Shown one piece after another: positions 57,054 through 64,000 of a stretch of 64,000 bases of DNA (position 1 is the first letter of the stretch; each line of letters opens with the position of its first letter). The stretch covers positions 62,001-126,000 of the forward strand of contig CAWCNV010000003.1 in NCBI GenBank assembly GCA_963797015.1, written 5' to 3'. The DNA comes from JBBPZA01 sp963797015 (GTDB lineage Bacteria > Actinomycetota > Thermoleophilia > Solirubrobacterales > Solirubrobacteraceae). The notes under the pieces were generated by a model. It did no database searches and was not told where the DNA came from. It saw only the letters and a list, made by a program, of their open reading frames with translations. A program made the translations under genes and the position numbers.

Positions 57054-57955
57054 TGGCCGACGGTCAGGACGATCTTCCCCCGCGTGTGCCCGGACTCGCT
57101 CATCTCGTGGGCCTTGCGCGCCTCGGCGAGCGGAAGCGTGGCCGCGATCTCCACATGCAGCTCGCCGTCCGCGACGAGCCCGGCGAGCTGGGCGAGCTGG
57201 CCGCCGCTTGGACTCGCGATCAGGAGCTCGGCGCGCGCTCCGCGCGCGGCAGCCTCGGCCTCTGGCGGCCCGCCGGCGATGGTGACCAGGACCCCTCCTT
57301 CGCGAAGCGTGGGCACCAGCGACTGGGTGGTCGCGCCGCCCACCGTGTCGAAGGCGACGTCGACGTCGCTCGCGGCCTCCGAGACGTCCTGCGCGGTGTA
57401 GTCGACGTACCCGTCGGCGCCGAGCCCGAGCACGAACTCGCGGTTGCGCGACGACCCCGTGCCGATGACGCGCGCACCGGCGCGGTGCGCGAGCTGCACC
57501 GCGAGGTGGCCGACGCCTCCGGCGGCGCCCGCGACGAGCACGGTCTGCCCGCTCTGGACCCCGCCGCTGTCGAACAGCGCCTGCCAAGCGGTCAGGCCGG
57601 CGACCGGCAGCGCCGCCGCCTGCTCGTGGCTGACGCCTTCGGGCTTCCGGGCGAGGACGTCCGCCGCCGCAGTCGCCAGCTCCGCGTAGCCGCCGCTCGC
57701 GGCGTAGCCGAACACCTCGTCCCCCTCATTGAAGGCATCGGTCCGCGAGACCTTCACCGTGCCCGACGCGTCCCTGCCCAGTACGGCGGGCAGCGGAAGC
57801 TCCCTCACCCCGCGGCGCATCTTCCAGTCGACCGGGTTCACGGACGCCGCCCGCACCGCGTACAGGACCTCGCCATCGCCGGGCGCCGGGTCCTCGAACT
57901 CCTCGTATCGCAGCACGTCCGGACCGCCGACCTCGTGCATCACGACTGCGTGCAT
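57050..57955 (-). CDS. quinone oxidoreductase-like NADPH enzyme (MDR family)
   Basis: A 301-residue medium-chain oxidoreductase without zinc ligands. VLRYEEFEDPAPGDGEVL, ASVNPVDWKMRRG and VLVAGAAGGVGHLAVQLAHR (AxxGxxG NADPH site) are clear, with GHTRGKIVLTV at the C-terminus. It resembles quinone oxidoreductases/NADPH-dependent enoyl reductases. ATG 57955 follows GAGGGAG; a longer frame to 57991 is less likely. It is first in a run with the TrmO-like and MmcQ-like genes. Confidence 0.88.
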   Translation of the reverse strand: MHAVVMHEVGGPDVLRYEEFEDPAPGDGEVLYAVRAASVNPVDWKMRRGVRELPLPAVLGRDASGTVKVSRTDAFNEGDEVFGYAASGGYAELATAAADVLARKPEGVSHEQAAALPVAGLTAWQALFDSGGVQSGQTVLVAGAAGGVGHLAVQLAHRAGARVIGTGSSRNREFVLGLGADGYVDYTAQDVSEAASDVDVAFDTVGGATTQSLVPTLREGGVLVTIAGGPPEAEAAARGARAELLIASPSGGQLAQLAGLVADGELHVEIAATLPLAEARKAHEMSESGHTRGKIVLTVGQ

Positions 57956-57999
57956 CGGTGCTCCCTCGTTCGCTGGGCTAACGTGCGCCACGAGCGACG

Positions 58000-58779
58000 A
58001 TGCCCCGAAGGACGCGGACCAAACGGGAGGCGACCGGATCGGGCACCGGCGCGCTTGACGAGCTCTACCGCGGGCCGCCCGAGGATTTCGTAGCGGGGCG
58101 CGACAAGCTGGCCTCCGAGCTTCGCGCCGCGGGGGACCGCGATGAGGCGCAGCGGATCAAGAAGCTGCGGCGCCCGACTGCGGCGGCGTCACTGCTAAAC
58201 CGCGTGGCTCTGGGGTCGCCCGCGCGTCTGCGGGAGTTCGCGTCCGCGGTGGAGGAGCTCGCGTCGGCGCAGGAGCGGATGATCGCCGGAGAGGACGACG
58301 GCGCCGCGCAGTGGCGCGCGGCGGCCGCCCGCGAACGCGATGCCGCGGCAGCGGTGGTCGAGGAGGCCGGGCGGATGGCGCGCGACGCGGGCCGCGACGC
58401 GAGCGAGCGCGCGCTCGAGCAGGCCGGCGAGACGCTCACCGCGGCCACCGGCGACCCCGGGCTGCGCGGGCGCGTGCTCGCGGGCCGCCTCGAGCGCGAG
58501 CAGGCCGGCGCGACGTTGGGTGTGCCGGCCGCCGCTGCGCCGCGGCGGCAGGGGGCCCGGAAGGCCGAGCGCAAGGACACGGCCGGAGCGCGGCGCGAGC
58601 TCAAACGGCTGGAGCGCGAGCTCGTGGCGGCGGAGGACCGCGAGCAGCGATCGCGCGAGCGCGTCGAGCACGCGGAGGAAGCGTTGCGAGACGAGAAGGC
58701 AAAGCTCGCCGAGCGGCGGCGCGCGAGCGCGGGTCTGCGCCGCGATCTGGCGGCCGCCGAGAAGCGCGCCAAGGGCTGA
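58000..58779 (+). CDS. coiled-coil actinobacterial protein of unknown function
   Basis: A 259-residue, highly charged helical protein. LDELYRGPPEDFVAGRDKLA and RIKKLRRPTAAASLLNRVAL at the N-terminus are conserved in actinobacterial hypothetical proteins I have seen; the middle is Ala-rich and the last 75 residues a heptad-like coiled coil (RRELKRLERELVAAEDREQ). No enzymatic motif. ATG 58000 is the start. A hairpin follows two bases after the stop. Confidence 0.7.
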   Translation: MPRRTRTKREATGSGTGALDELYRGPPEDFVAGRDKLASELRAAGDRDEAQRIKKLRRPTAAASLLNRVALGSPARLREFASAVEELASAQERMIAGEDDGAAQWRAAAARERDAAAAVVEEAGRMARDAGRDASERALEQAGETLTAATGDPGLRGRVLAGRLEREQAGATLGVPAAAAPRRQGARKAERKDTAGARRELKRLERELVAAEDREQRSRERVEHAEEALRDEKAKLAERRRASAGLRRDLAAAEKRAKG

Positions 58780-58780
58780 G

Positions 58781-58811
58781 CGGCCGCCGTCCGACGGCTC
58801 GGCGGCGGCCG
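58781..58811 (+). terminator. hairpin after the coiled-coil gene
   Basis: CGGCCGCCG (58781-58789) and CGGCGGCCG (58803-58811) form a 9-pair GC stem with a 13-base loop, directly after the stop codon at 58779. Confidence 0.55.
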
Positions 58812-58909
58812 TCGAACACGCGTCGAGCTCGGAGAGCGGCGCCCTGCGCGCCGCAACAATTGCCCGCCCGCCCGGTTAGGGGTGCTGTCCCACACCTAAC
58901 GGAGGACAG

Positions 58910-59632
58910 ATGACCAAAAACGCACCTCGGACGCGCCTCGCGTTCGCTGCGCTGGCGGCGGTATTCGCGCTGGCGCTCGTCGGCGGCACCGCCGCGCAGG
59001 CGAAGCCGGTCAAGGTCACCGGCTCGACGACGATCACGCCGTCCGACCAGGCCAAGCAGTTCTTGGCGGACAACGGCGTCTCGGTCGCCACCACGGGTCC
59101 CGCGACCTCGGCTCAGGGCAAGTTCACGTTCCCGGTCGTCGCCGGCTTCGGCGACACGCAGACCTTCAACGGGGTGCTCGTGCACTCGGGTGGTCTGCAG
59201 TTCACCAAGGGTAAGCGCTCGATCGTGGTTCGCCGCTTCGTGGCCGTGCGGGCGGGTGACACCGCCTTCGTGCTCGCGCAGCTCCCGGGCCTGCGGAGCA
59301 ACTGCGGGCAGGTTCGCCGCGCGCTGCGCCGCTTCGCGGTCGACAACCCCGGCGTTGCCAAGGGCGTGCGCAAGCTCGCCAAGCGCTACCCAAAGGCCGC
59401 TCGCAAGGCGGTACGGGCGTTGCGCAACTACTGCAGCGACGGTCGCGTGATCGTGCTCGCGAAGTTGACCAACCTGGGCAAGTCGGTCCAGGGCGGCACG
59501 GCGACCCTGACCGCCGACCTCGAGCTCAGCCGCCAGGCCGCGCGCCTGATCAACCGGGTCGCGGGCAAGAAGGTGGTCTCCGCCGGCGCGCCGCTCGGCT
59601 CGGCCGTCTCGACGGTCACGCCGGCGAAGTAG
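58910..59632 (+). CDS. secreted protein with an HtaA-like beta domain
   Basis: A 240-residue exported protein. The signal peptide LAFAALAAVFALALVGGTAAQA ends near residue 31. The mature part has two copies of a pattern: GSTTITPSDQAKQFLADNGV with FTFPVVAGFGDTQTFNGVLV, and LHSGGLQFTKGKRSIVVRRF with a later VVLAKLTNLGKSVQ. It recalls HtaA-like (heme-transport associated) beta-sandwich domains, but no heme ligands are clear, so this is a weak family call. ATG 58910 follows GGAGGACAG. A strong terminator follows. Confidence 0.62.
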   Translation: MTKNAPRTRLAFAALAAVFALALVGGTAAQAKPVKVTGSTTITPSDQAKQFLADNGVSVATTGPATSAQGKFTFPVVAGFGDTQTFNGVLVHSGGLQFTKGKRSIVVRRFVAVRAGDTAFVLAQLPGLRSNCGQVRRALRRFAVDNPGVAKGVRKLAKRYPKAARKAVRALRNYCSDGRVIVLAKLTNLGKSVQGGTATLTADLELSRQAARLINRVAGKKVVSAGAPLGSAVSTVTPAK

Positions 59633-59655
59633 GCGTAGGGAAGGTAGGCGTCGTG

Positions 59656-59686
59656 GAGCGCGGGCGGCCCCGGGCCGCCCGCGCTC
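59656..59686 (+). terminator. strong hairpin terminator
   Basis: GAGCGCGGGCGGCCC and GGGCCGCCCGCGCTC are perfect 15-base arms around one C, 24 bases after the secreted-protein stop. No T-run follows, as usual in GC-rich actinobacteria. It also lies beyond the end of the convergent glycosyltransferase gene. Confidence 0.7.
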
Positions 59687-59799
59687 AGCGCTTCGCGGCC
59701 CCCTCCCCCGCGCCGGCGCGGCGGCGGCGGCGCATGGAGGAGGACTCGCTGGCGCGGCTGGCGGCGTACACGTCGACGCTCGTCCAACTGCTCGGCCCG

Positions 59800-61380
59800 T
59801 CAGGGCCCAAGGCGCCAGGAGAACCCCCACTCGCCTGCTACGCGACCGCGGCGGGCTGCCGCCGCTGAGCGCTCGGCTCGCCTCCGGGCGCTCGGGGCGA
59901 GGCCGGCCGCCCGCATGCGGACGCTGCGGTCGGACCGGTCGCGCCGGCGCTTGGGGGCGCCTTTGAGGAGCCTTCCGCGGAAGGCCTCGTTGGCCCGCCC
60001 GACCGCGGTGGCGTCGGGCTTGAGGCCGATCTGGTACGCCCAGTGCGGCGTGAGCGGCAGCCACTGGACGGTCATGTACACGCACACGATCACGGCGGCG
60101 ATGCGGAAGCCGGGGCTGCGGACGAAGGCGATGAAGGGCAGCAGCCACAGCACGTACCAGGGCATGTCCCAACCGAGCGTCACGAGCAGCACGAGCGTCA
60201 CCCAGGCGCAGGGAGTGAGCGCGTCGCGCCGCAACCACGCCCACAGCGAGGCGGCCGCGACGGCGGCGATCAGCACCGCCTGAAGGTCGGTCCGCAGGGC
60301 CGCGTCCTCGCCGCCGCGGCCCAGCGCGAGTCCGAGCAGGTTGGGGATGCTGAACGGCGAGACGAGGCGCGCCTGGTCGCCGAGCGCCGGGAGGTGGGCT
60401 CCGAACACGACGTAGCTCGTGATCCCGAGGACGAGTGCGCCCGCGACCGCTCCGCCCACCGAGCTCCGGCGACTTCGGCTGCCGAGCACCAGCGGCGGCG
60501 CCAGCGCGGCCGCCGATGCCTTCATCGCGACCGCCGCCACCATCGAGAAGCCGCTCGCGAACGCCCTCCCCGACATCAGCAGGGTGAGCGCCGCCAGCAC
60601 CCCCAGCATCATGAACACGTCGTTGTGCTGGCCGCCGAGGCCGAACACCAGGACCATCGGGTTGAGGCCGACGAGCACGACGGCGCGTAGTGCCGGGCGG
60701 TCGAGCTGGCGGGCGATCCGCCACACGAGCGCCAGGCAGCCGAGGCTGGCCAGGCCGACCGCGACCTTGAAGCTCCAGTAGGCGGTCTTTAGGCCGAGCG
60801 GCACCAGCGCGTCGGTGCCGAGCGTGAACAGCGGTTCGTAGGGGCTCCGGAGGCTGTGCCAGTTGCTGAGCGGGAAGGCCGGATCGCTCGGGGCCGCGAG
60901 CGGCAGCGCCACGTAGGGATTGAGGTCGTGCACGACCCCCAGGCGAGCGTAGTTGAGGTAGTTGAAGACGTCGGTCAGCAGCAGCGGCGGGCTGAGCACG
61001 AAGACGACGTGCACCGCCACCACGGCGCTCCAGACGAGCGCCGGCGAGAGCTGCCGCGCGCAGGCCAGCGCCACGGCGTAGCACAGGAACATGGCGCCGA
61101 GCGCGATCAGCAGCGCGGTCTGCAGCCAGGCAACGGAGTCCGGCCGCGCCGGCCACGTTCCGGCGAACGGCCCCGCCACCCACGACGGCAGGACGCGGTG
61201 GTTGATGGGCGAGTAGAACGAGTTCCCCTGCGCGGCGGCGACGACGATCGCCGCGCTGCCGGCGACCAGGCCGAGCAGCGCGAGCGGGCCCAGGACGCGG
61301 GCGACGGGCGCGAACCACCGCGTACCGGCCCGGGGAGCGGCCGGGGGCCTCAGGGAGAGCGGGAGGGAGGCGGTCTCCAT
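59800..61380 (-). CDS. GT-C membrane glycosyltransferase (MptB/GT87-like mannosyltransferase)
   Basis: A 526-residue polytopic membrane protein with about twelve helices. LLTDVFNYLNYARLGVVHDL has the acidic residue of the first extracytoplasmic loop that marks polyprenyl-phosphate-dependent GT-C enzymes, and NPYVALPL follows as in MptA/MptB-type alpha-1,6-mannosyltransferases. Hydrophobic helices continue to about residue 460, and the last 60 residues are basic and cytoplasmic (KGAPKRRRDRSDRS). A role in lipoglycan or cell-envelope mannan assembly is plausible but not shown. It stands alone. ATG 61380 is the start. Confidence 0.8.
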   Translation of the reverse strand: METASLPLSLRPPAAPRAGTRWFAPVARVLGPLALLGLVAGSAAIVVAAAQGNSFYSPINHRVLPSWVAGPFAGTWPARPDSVAWLQTALLIALGAMFLCYAVALACARQLSPALVWSAVVAVHVVFVLSPPLLLTDVFNYLNYARLGVVHDLNPYVALPLAAPSDPAFPLSNWHSLRSPYEPLFTLGTDALVPLGLKTAYWSFKVAVGLASLGCLALVWRIARQLDRPALRAVVLVGLNPMVLVFGLGGQHNDVFMMLGVLAALTLLMSGRAFASGFSMVAAVAMKASAAALAPPLVLGSRSRRSSVGGAVAGALVLGITSYVVFGAHLPALGDQARLVSPFSIPNLLGLALGRGGEDAALRTDLQAVLIAAVAAASLWAWLRRDALTPCAWVTLVLLVTLGWDMPWYVLWLLPFIAFVRSPGFRIAAVIVCVYMTVQWLPLTPHWAYQIGLKPDATAVGRANEAFRGRLLKGAPKRRRDRSDRSVRMRAAGLAPSARRRAERSAAAARRGRVAGEWGFSWRLGP

Positions 61381-61463
61381 ATCGCGGCGGGCCGCTCCGC
61401 TGGTCTATGTCGCCTCCTCCCGGCGCACCGCGCGGAAGGCCCGTTGAAAGAGTACGCCGCGCC

Positions 61464-61501
61464 GGCGCCGGCCGGCCCCGGGGCGCGGGCCGGCCGGCGC
61501 C
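61464..61501 (-). terminator. strong hairpin downstream of the cupredoxin gene
   Basis: GGCGCCGGCCGGCCC (61464-61478) and GGGCCGGCCGGCGCC (61487-61501) are perfect 15-base arms with an 8-base loop, between the cupredoxin stop and the glycosyltransferase start. Confidence 0.7.
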
Positions 61502-61519
61502 GTAGGCGCGGCGGGGGGC

Positions 61520-61993
61520 TTAGCCGCGGTTGCCCGGCAGCACGGTGACGACCCCGCTCATGGGCGTACCGAAGTTGCCGTTGGCGTCCTGGATGCCGCC
61601 GTCCGGACCGGGTGCGACCGGCTGGTTGTTGGCGTTCAGGACCGCGTGGAAGCGGCAGAAGTAGACGAACGTCCCCGGGCGCCGGAAGCGCAGGGTGAGC
61701 GTGCCGCCGTTGGCGTCAAGGATCTGGTTGACGCCGCGCTTCCCGGGTGTGTTGTAGGCGTCGTCGCTGACCACGCTGTGGTCGTCCGAGTCGGTGTTGA
61801 CCCAGCGCACGCTGTCGCCTGCGCGGATGGTCAGAGCGAAGGGTGTGAACTGGTCGGAGTCGGGCACCGTGACCTGGTGGACCCGCGGGCCGTGGTTCCC
61901 CTTCCCGCCGAAGCCGATGGCTCCGGCGGCGCCCAGCACACCGAGCACGATCACCGCGGCAGCTACCGGCAGGGCCAGCACGAGCTTGCGCAT
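61520..61993 (-). CDS. secreted cupredoxin (plastocyanin-like) protein
   Basis: A 157-residue exported copper protein. The N-terminal membrane/signal segment LALPVAAAVIVLGVLGAAGA is followed by FTPFALTIRAGDSVRWVNTD, DDHSVVSD with one His ligand, and FVYFCRFHAVL with the Cys and second His; the fourth, methionine ligand may be in GTPMSGVV. This is the type I copper site pattern. It may be retained at the membrane. ATG 61993 is preceded by GAGGAGGTCCTC. A terminator hairpin follows the gene. Confidence 0.85.
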   Translation of the reverse strand: MRKLVLALPVAAAVIVLGVLGAAGAIGFGGKGNHGPRVHQVTVPDSDQFTPFALTIRAGDSVRWVNTDSDDHSVVSDDAYNTPGKRGVNQILDANGGTLTLRFRRPGTFVYFCRFHAVLNANNQPVAPGPDGGIQDANGNFGTPMSGVVTVLPGNRG

Positions 61994-62131
61994 GAGGACC
62001 TCCTCCTCAGGACGGGTGAGTGGCGCTAGCGCGACCTACGCGCCGCCGGCCGGCCGCGTTCGATCGGAGTAACGCGGCTTAACAATTCGGCTCGCCCTGC
62101 GCACGCGCGCCGGCGCCGTAGAGTCCCTCCG

Positions 62132-63241
62132 ATGGAGGGGGTGAGCGTCGCGGGCACGCTGCTGAGCGCCGGGCGCGAGCTCGCGGGAACGGTCGTGGTC
62201 GAAGGCGGGGAGATCGCCGAGGTCGTCCCCGGCCGCGTCGGCCGTGCCGAGGTCGACGTCATGCACGACGGCTACGTCGCTCCCGGCCTGTGCGACCTTC
62301 AGGTCAACGGCGCCGCCGGGCACTCCGTGACCGCCGAGCCCGCCGGCCTCGGCGAGCTCGAGGCCCGCCTGGTCGAGGCCGGCGTCACGGCCTACCTGCC
62401 GACGCTCGTCACCTCGCCGCCCGACCTGCGCCTCGCCGCGCTGGACCGGCTGGCAGAGCGAGTCGGCGATCCGCGCTCGCCCGCGGCCGGCGTGCACCTC
62501 GAAGGCCCGCTGCTCAACCCGCGCGTGCCCGGGATCCACGATCCGGCGCTGATGGAGGATGCGGCCGAGGGGCTGCCGGCGGGCTTCGACCACCCCGCGG
62601 TGCGGATGGTGACGCTCGCCCCCGAGGTGGCCGGCGGGCGCGGCGCGATCCGCGTGCTGAGCGCGCGGGGTGTGACCGTTGCGCTCGGACACAGCCTCGC
62701 CGGGGCCCAGGAGTCGCTGGCCGCCGCGGACGCCGGCGCGCGCGCGGTCACCCACCTGTTCAACGCGATGGCTCCGTTCCACCACCGCGAGCCGGGCCTC
62801 GCCGGGGCGGCCCTGGTCGACGAGCGCCTGACGCCGCTCGTGATCGCCGACGGTGTGCACGTCGACCCGCTGGTGCTCGCCCTGGTGGAGCGCGCGGCGG
62901 GGGAGCGCACCGCGCTGGTGTCGGACGCGAGCCCGGCGGCCGGGGCCCCGGAGGGCGCCTACCGCCTGCAGGGCCTCCCGGTGGAGCGCCGCGGCGACGT
63001 GGTCGCCGACGCCGATGGGCGGTTGGCGGGCTCGGCGCTGCTCCTCGACCGCGCCGTGCAGCGCTGGCACACGGCGACCGGCTGCACGCCGGCGGAGGCG
63101 TGGACGGCCGCTTCCGAGCGCCCGGCGGCGCTCGCAGGGATTCCCGCGGGCCTCGTCCCCGGCGCTCCCGCGAGCCTCGTGCTCCTCGATCCCGAGCTGC
63201 GCGTCGAACGCGTGATGCTGCGCGGCGAGTGGGTCGTATAG
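62132..63241 (+). CDS. nagA: N-acetylglucosamine-6-phosphate deacetylase
   Basis: A 369-residue amidohydrolase. Motifs in order: VAPGLCDLQVNGAAGHS (replacing the HxH site seen in other amidohydrolases), GVHLEGPLLNPR with the metal glutamate, VTVALGHSLAGAQ with a histidine ligand, THLFNAMAPFHHRE, and the catalytic aspartate in LVSDASPAAGA. This is the NagA pattern, deacetylating GlcNAc-6-P to feed amino-sugar use and cell-wall recycling. NagB is not in the window. ATG 62132 has GGAG-poor context, but the N-terminus fits. An SDR gene follows 11 bases after the stop. Confidence 0.9.
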   Translation: MEGVSVAGTLLSAGRELAGTVVVEGGEIAEVVPGRVGRAEVDVMHDGYVAPGLCDLQVNGAAGHSVTAEPAGLGELEARLVEAGVTAYLPTLVTSPPDLRLAALDRLAERVGDPRSPAAGVHLEGPLLNPRVPGIHDPALMEDAAEGLPAGFDHPAVRMVTLAPEVAGGRGAIRVLSARGVTVALGHSLAGAQESLAAADAGARAVTHLFNAMAPFHHREPGLAGAALVDERLTPLVIADGVHVDPLVLALVERAAGERTALVSDASPAAGAPEGAYRLQGLPVERRGDVVADADGRLAGSALLLDRAVQRWHTATGCTPAEAWTAASERPAALAGIPAGLVPGAPASLVLLDPELRVERVMLRGEWVV

Positions 63242-63252
63242 TCCGGACGCCG

Positions 63253-64000
63253 ATGAGCCTCCCCGAGCCCGAAGCCGATGACACAGTCGTCATCACCGGC
63301 GCTTCGAGCGGGATCGGCACCGAGCTGGCGCGGCTGATCGCCGCGCGCGGGCACGGCGTGACGCTCGTCGCCCGGCGCGTCGAGCGGCTCGAGGAGCTGG
63401 CCGAGGAGCTACGCCTGTCACACGGCGTGCGCGCGCAGGCGCTGCCCTGCGACGTGGGCGACCAGGACGACCGCGCGGCGCTCATCGGCAAGCTGCGCTC
63501 GTCGCGCGAGACAACGAAGGTTGTCGGCGTGTGCAACAACGCCGGCTTCGGCAGCTACGGGCGCTTCCAGGAGCTGTCGCTCGACCGCGAGCAGGAGATG
63601 GTGCGCGTCAACGTCGAGGCCGTGCACGAGCTCTCCGGGGCCTTCCTCGACGGAATGGTCGCCCGCGGCGCCGGAGCGATCCTGAACGTCGGCTCGATCG
63701 CCGGCTTCCAGCCCGTGTCGGGCTTTGCCACCTACGGCGCGACGAAGGCCTTCGTGATCGCCTTCAGCGAGGCGCTCAGCGCGGACCTGGCCGGCACCGG
63801 CGTCTCGTGCACGGTCCTGTGTCCCGGCCCGGTGCGGACCGAGTTCTCCGCGGTGGCGGGCGTGGAGGATCTCGAGGAGCAGGCGCCGGGACCGTTCACC
63901 GTCGAGGCGCACGAGGTCGCCCGCCAGGGGCTCGAGGGGATGGTCAAGGGAAAGCGCTCGGTGATCCCCGGTCTCAGCACGAAGGCCGTCGCGGCGGGCG
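63253..64000 (+). CDS. short-chain dehydrogenase/reductase, 3' end beyond the window
   Basis: The first 249 codons of an SDR. TVVITGASSGIGTELARLIA holds the cofactor loop, CNNAGFGSYGRFQE the NNAG motif, VGSIAGFQPVSGFATYGATK has the serine and YxxxK, and LCPGPVRTEFSAVAG the substrate loop. It resembles the YdfG/DltE-like dehydrogenases of unknown substrate. ATG 63253 follows nagA by 11 bases, so co-transcription is likely. Roughly 10-20 residues are missing at the end. Confidence 0.87.
   Translation, partial: MSLPEPEADDTVVITGASSGIGTELARLIAARGHGVTLVARRVERLEELAEELRLSHGVRAQALPCDVGDQDDRAALIGKLRSSRETTKVVGVCNNAGFGSYGRFQELSLDREQEMVRVNVEAVHELSGAFLDGMVARGAGAILNVGSIAGFQPVSGFATYGATKAFVIAFSEALSADLAGTGVSCTVLCPGPVRTEFSAVAGVEDLEEQAPGPFTVEAHEVARQGLEGMVKGKRSVIPGLSTKAVAAG

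Noticed and set aside
58601..61318. Minus-strand open frame of 905 codons
   Set aside because: It runs through the coiled-coil, secreted-protein and glycosyltransferase genes in a wrong frame and shows no conserved motif.
1..64000. CRISPR arrays, rRNA operon, phage genes or replication origin
   Set aside because: Looked for regular spaced repeats, 16S/23S-like sequence, capsid or terminase motifs and DnaA boxes; none were seen.

Overview
This is a single contiguous stretch of very GC-rich DNA (about 70 percent by eye) with dense genes on both strands, frequent GTG and TTG starts, and many 4-base stop/start overlaps. The family mix points to a soil or rhizosphere actinobacterium. It includes DUF445, an Abi-alpha (DUF4393) protein, a LAL-type LuxR regulator, an ECF41 (SigJ-like) and an ECF42 sigma factor, an IS110 transposase and an MptB-like GT-C glycosyltransferase. 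My guess is Thermoleophilia/Solirubrobacterales, but that placement is inference. There is no rRNA, CRISPR array, phage module or replication origin. Most genes are housekeeping-accessory or small-molecule detoxification enzymes.

Layout. 0-12.5 kb: a hydrolase cut by the window edge, an SDR, and a minus-strand run (membrane protein, epimerase, SLT murein enzyme, haloalkane-dehalogenase-like hydrolase). An orphan adenine methyltransferase, DUF488, DUF445 with Abi-alpha, TMEM175, a broken peptidoglycan-binding/M23 gene, a tautomerase and an amidase follow. 12.5-20.3 kb: a secreted hydrolase, then tRNA-Ala(TGC) abutting a PD-(D/E)XK homing-type endonuclease gene, beside a shattered glutamate dehydrogenase gene. 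A GAF/GGDEF cyclase comes next, then tRNA-Ala(CGC), whose 3' half is partly duplicated 1.9 kb further on, beyond a secreted protein and DUF167. 20.6-28.4 kb: small envelope proteins, DUF2252, and an aquaporin / HD / diacylglycerol-kinase operon. 28.7-33.3 kb: a formyltransferase-like gene with an IS110 element next to it, then several gene remnants. 33.3-47.6 kb: paired alpha/beta hydrolases, a homocysteine methyltransferase-like gene, a large LuxR regulator divergent from a redoxin gene, and a run of VOC / small protein / crotonase-fold / flavin disulfide reductase / SDR genes. 47.6-58 kb: a stress-type cluster around two ECF sigma factors. 58-64 kb: coiled-coil and secreted proteins, a membrane glycosyltransferase, a cupredoxin, nagA and a truncated SDR.

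How genes work together. The clearest regulatory unit is 51.6-56.3 kb. An epimerase, an ECF41 sigma factor with a fused SnoaL-like domain, a DHFR-like reductase and a VOC protein form a minus-strand operon. It is preceded by TGTCACA-N16-CGTC, the bipartite promoter reported for ECF41 factors, so the operon is probably autoregulated. Back to back with it lies a DGPF/YCII gene and an ECF42 factor, the pairing typical of that group. The second theme is gene decay: at least seven genes survive only as fragments or frameshifted copies, several next to the IS110 element or the tRNA genes. Some frameshifts fall in homopolymers and could be assembly errors.
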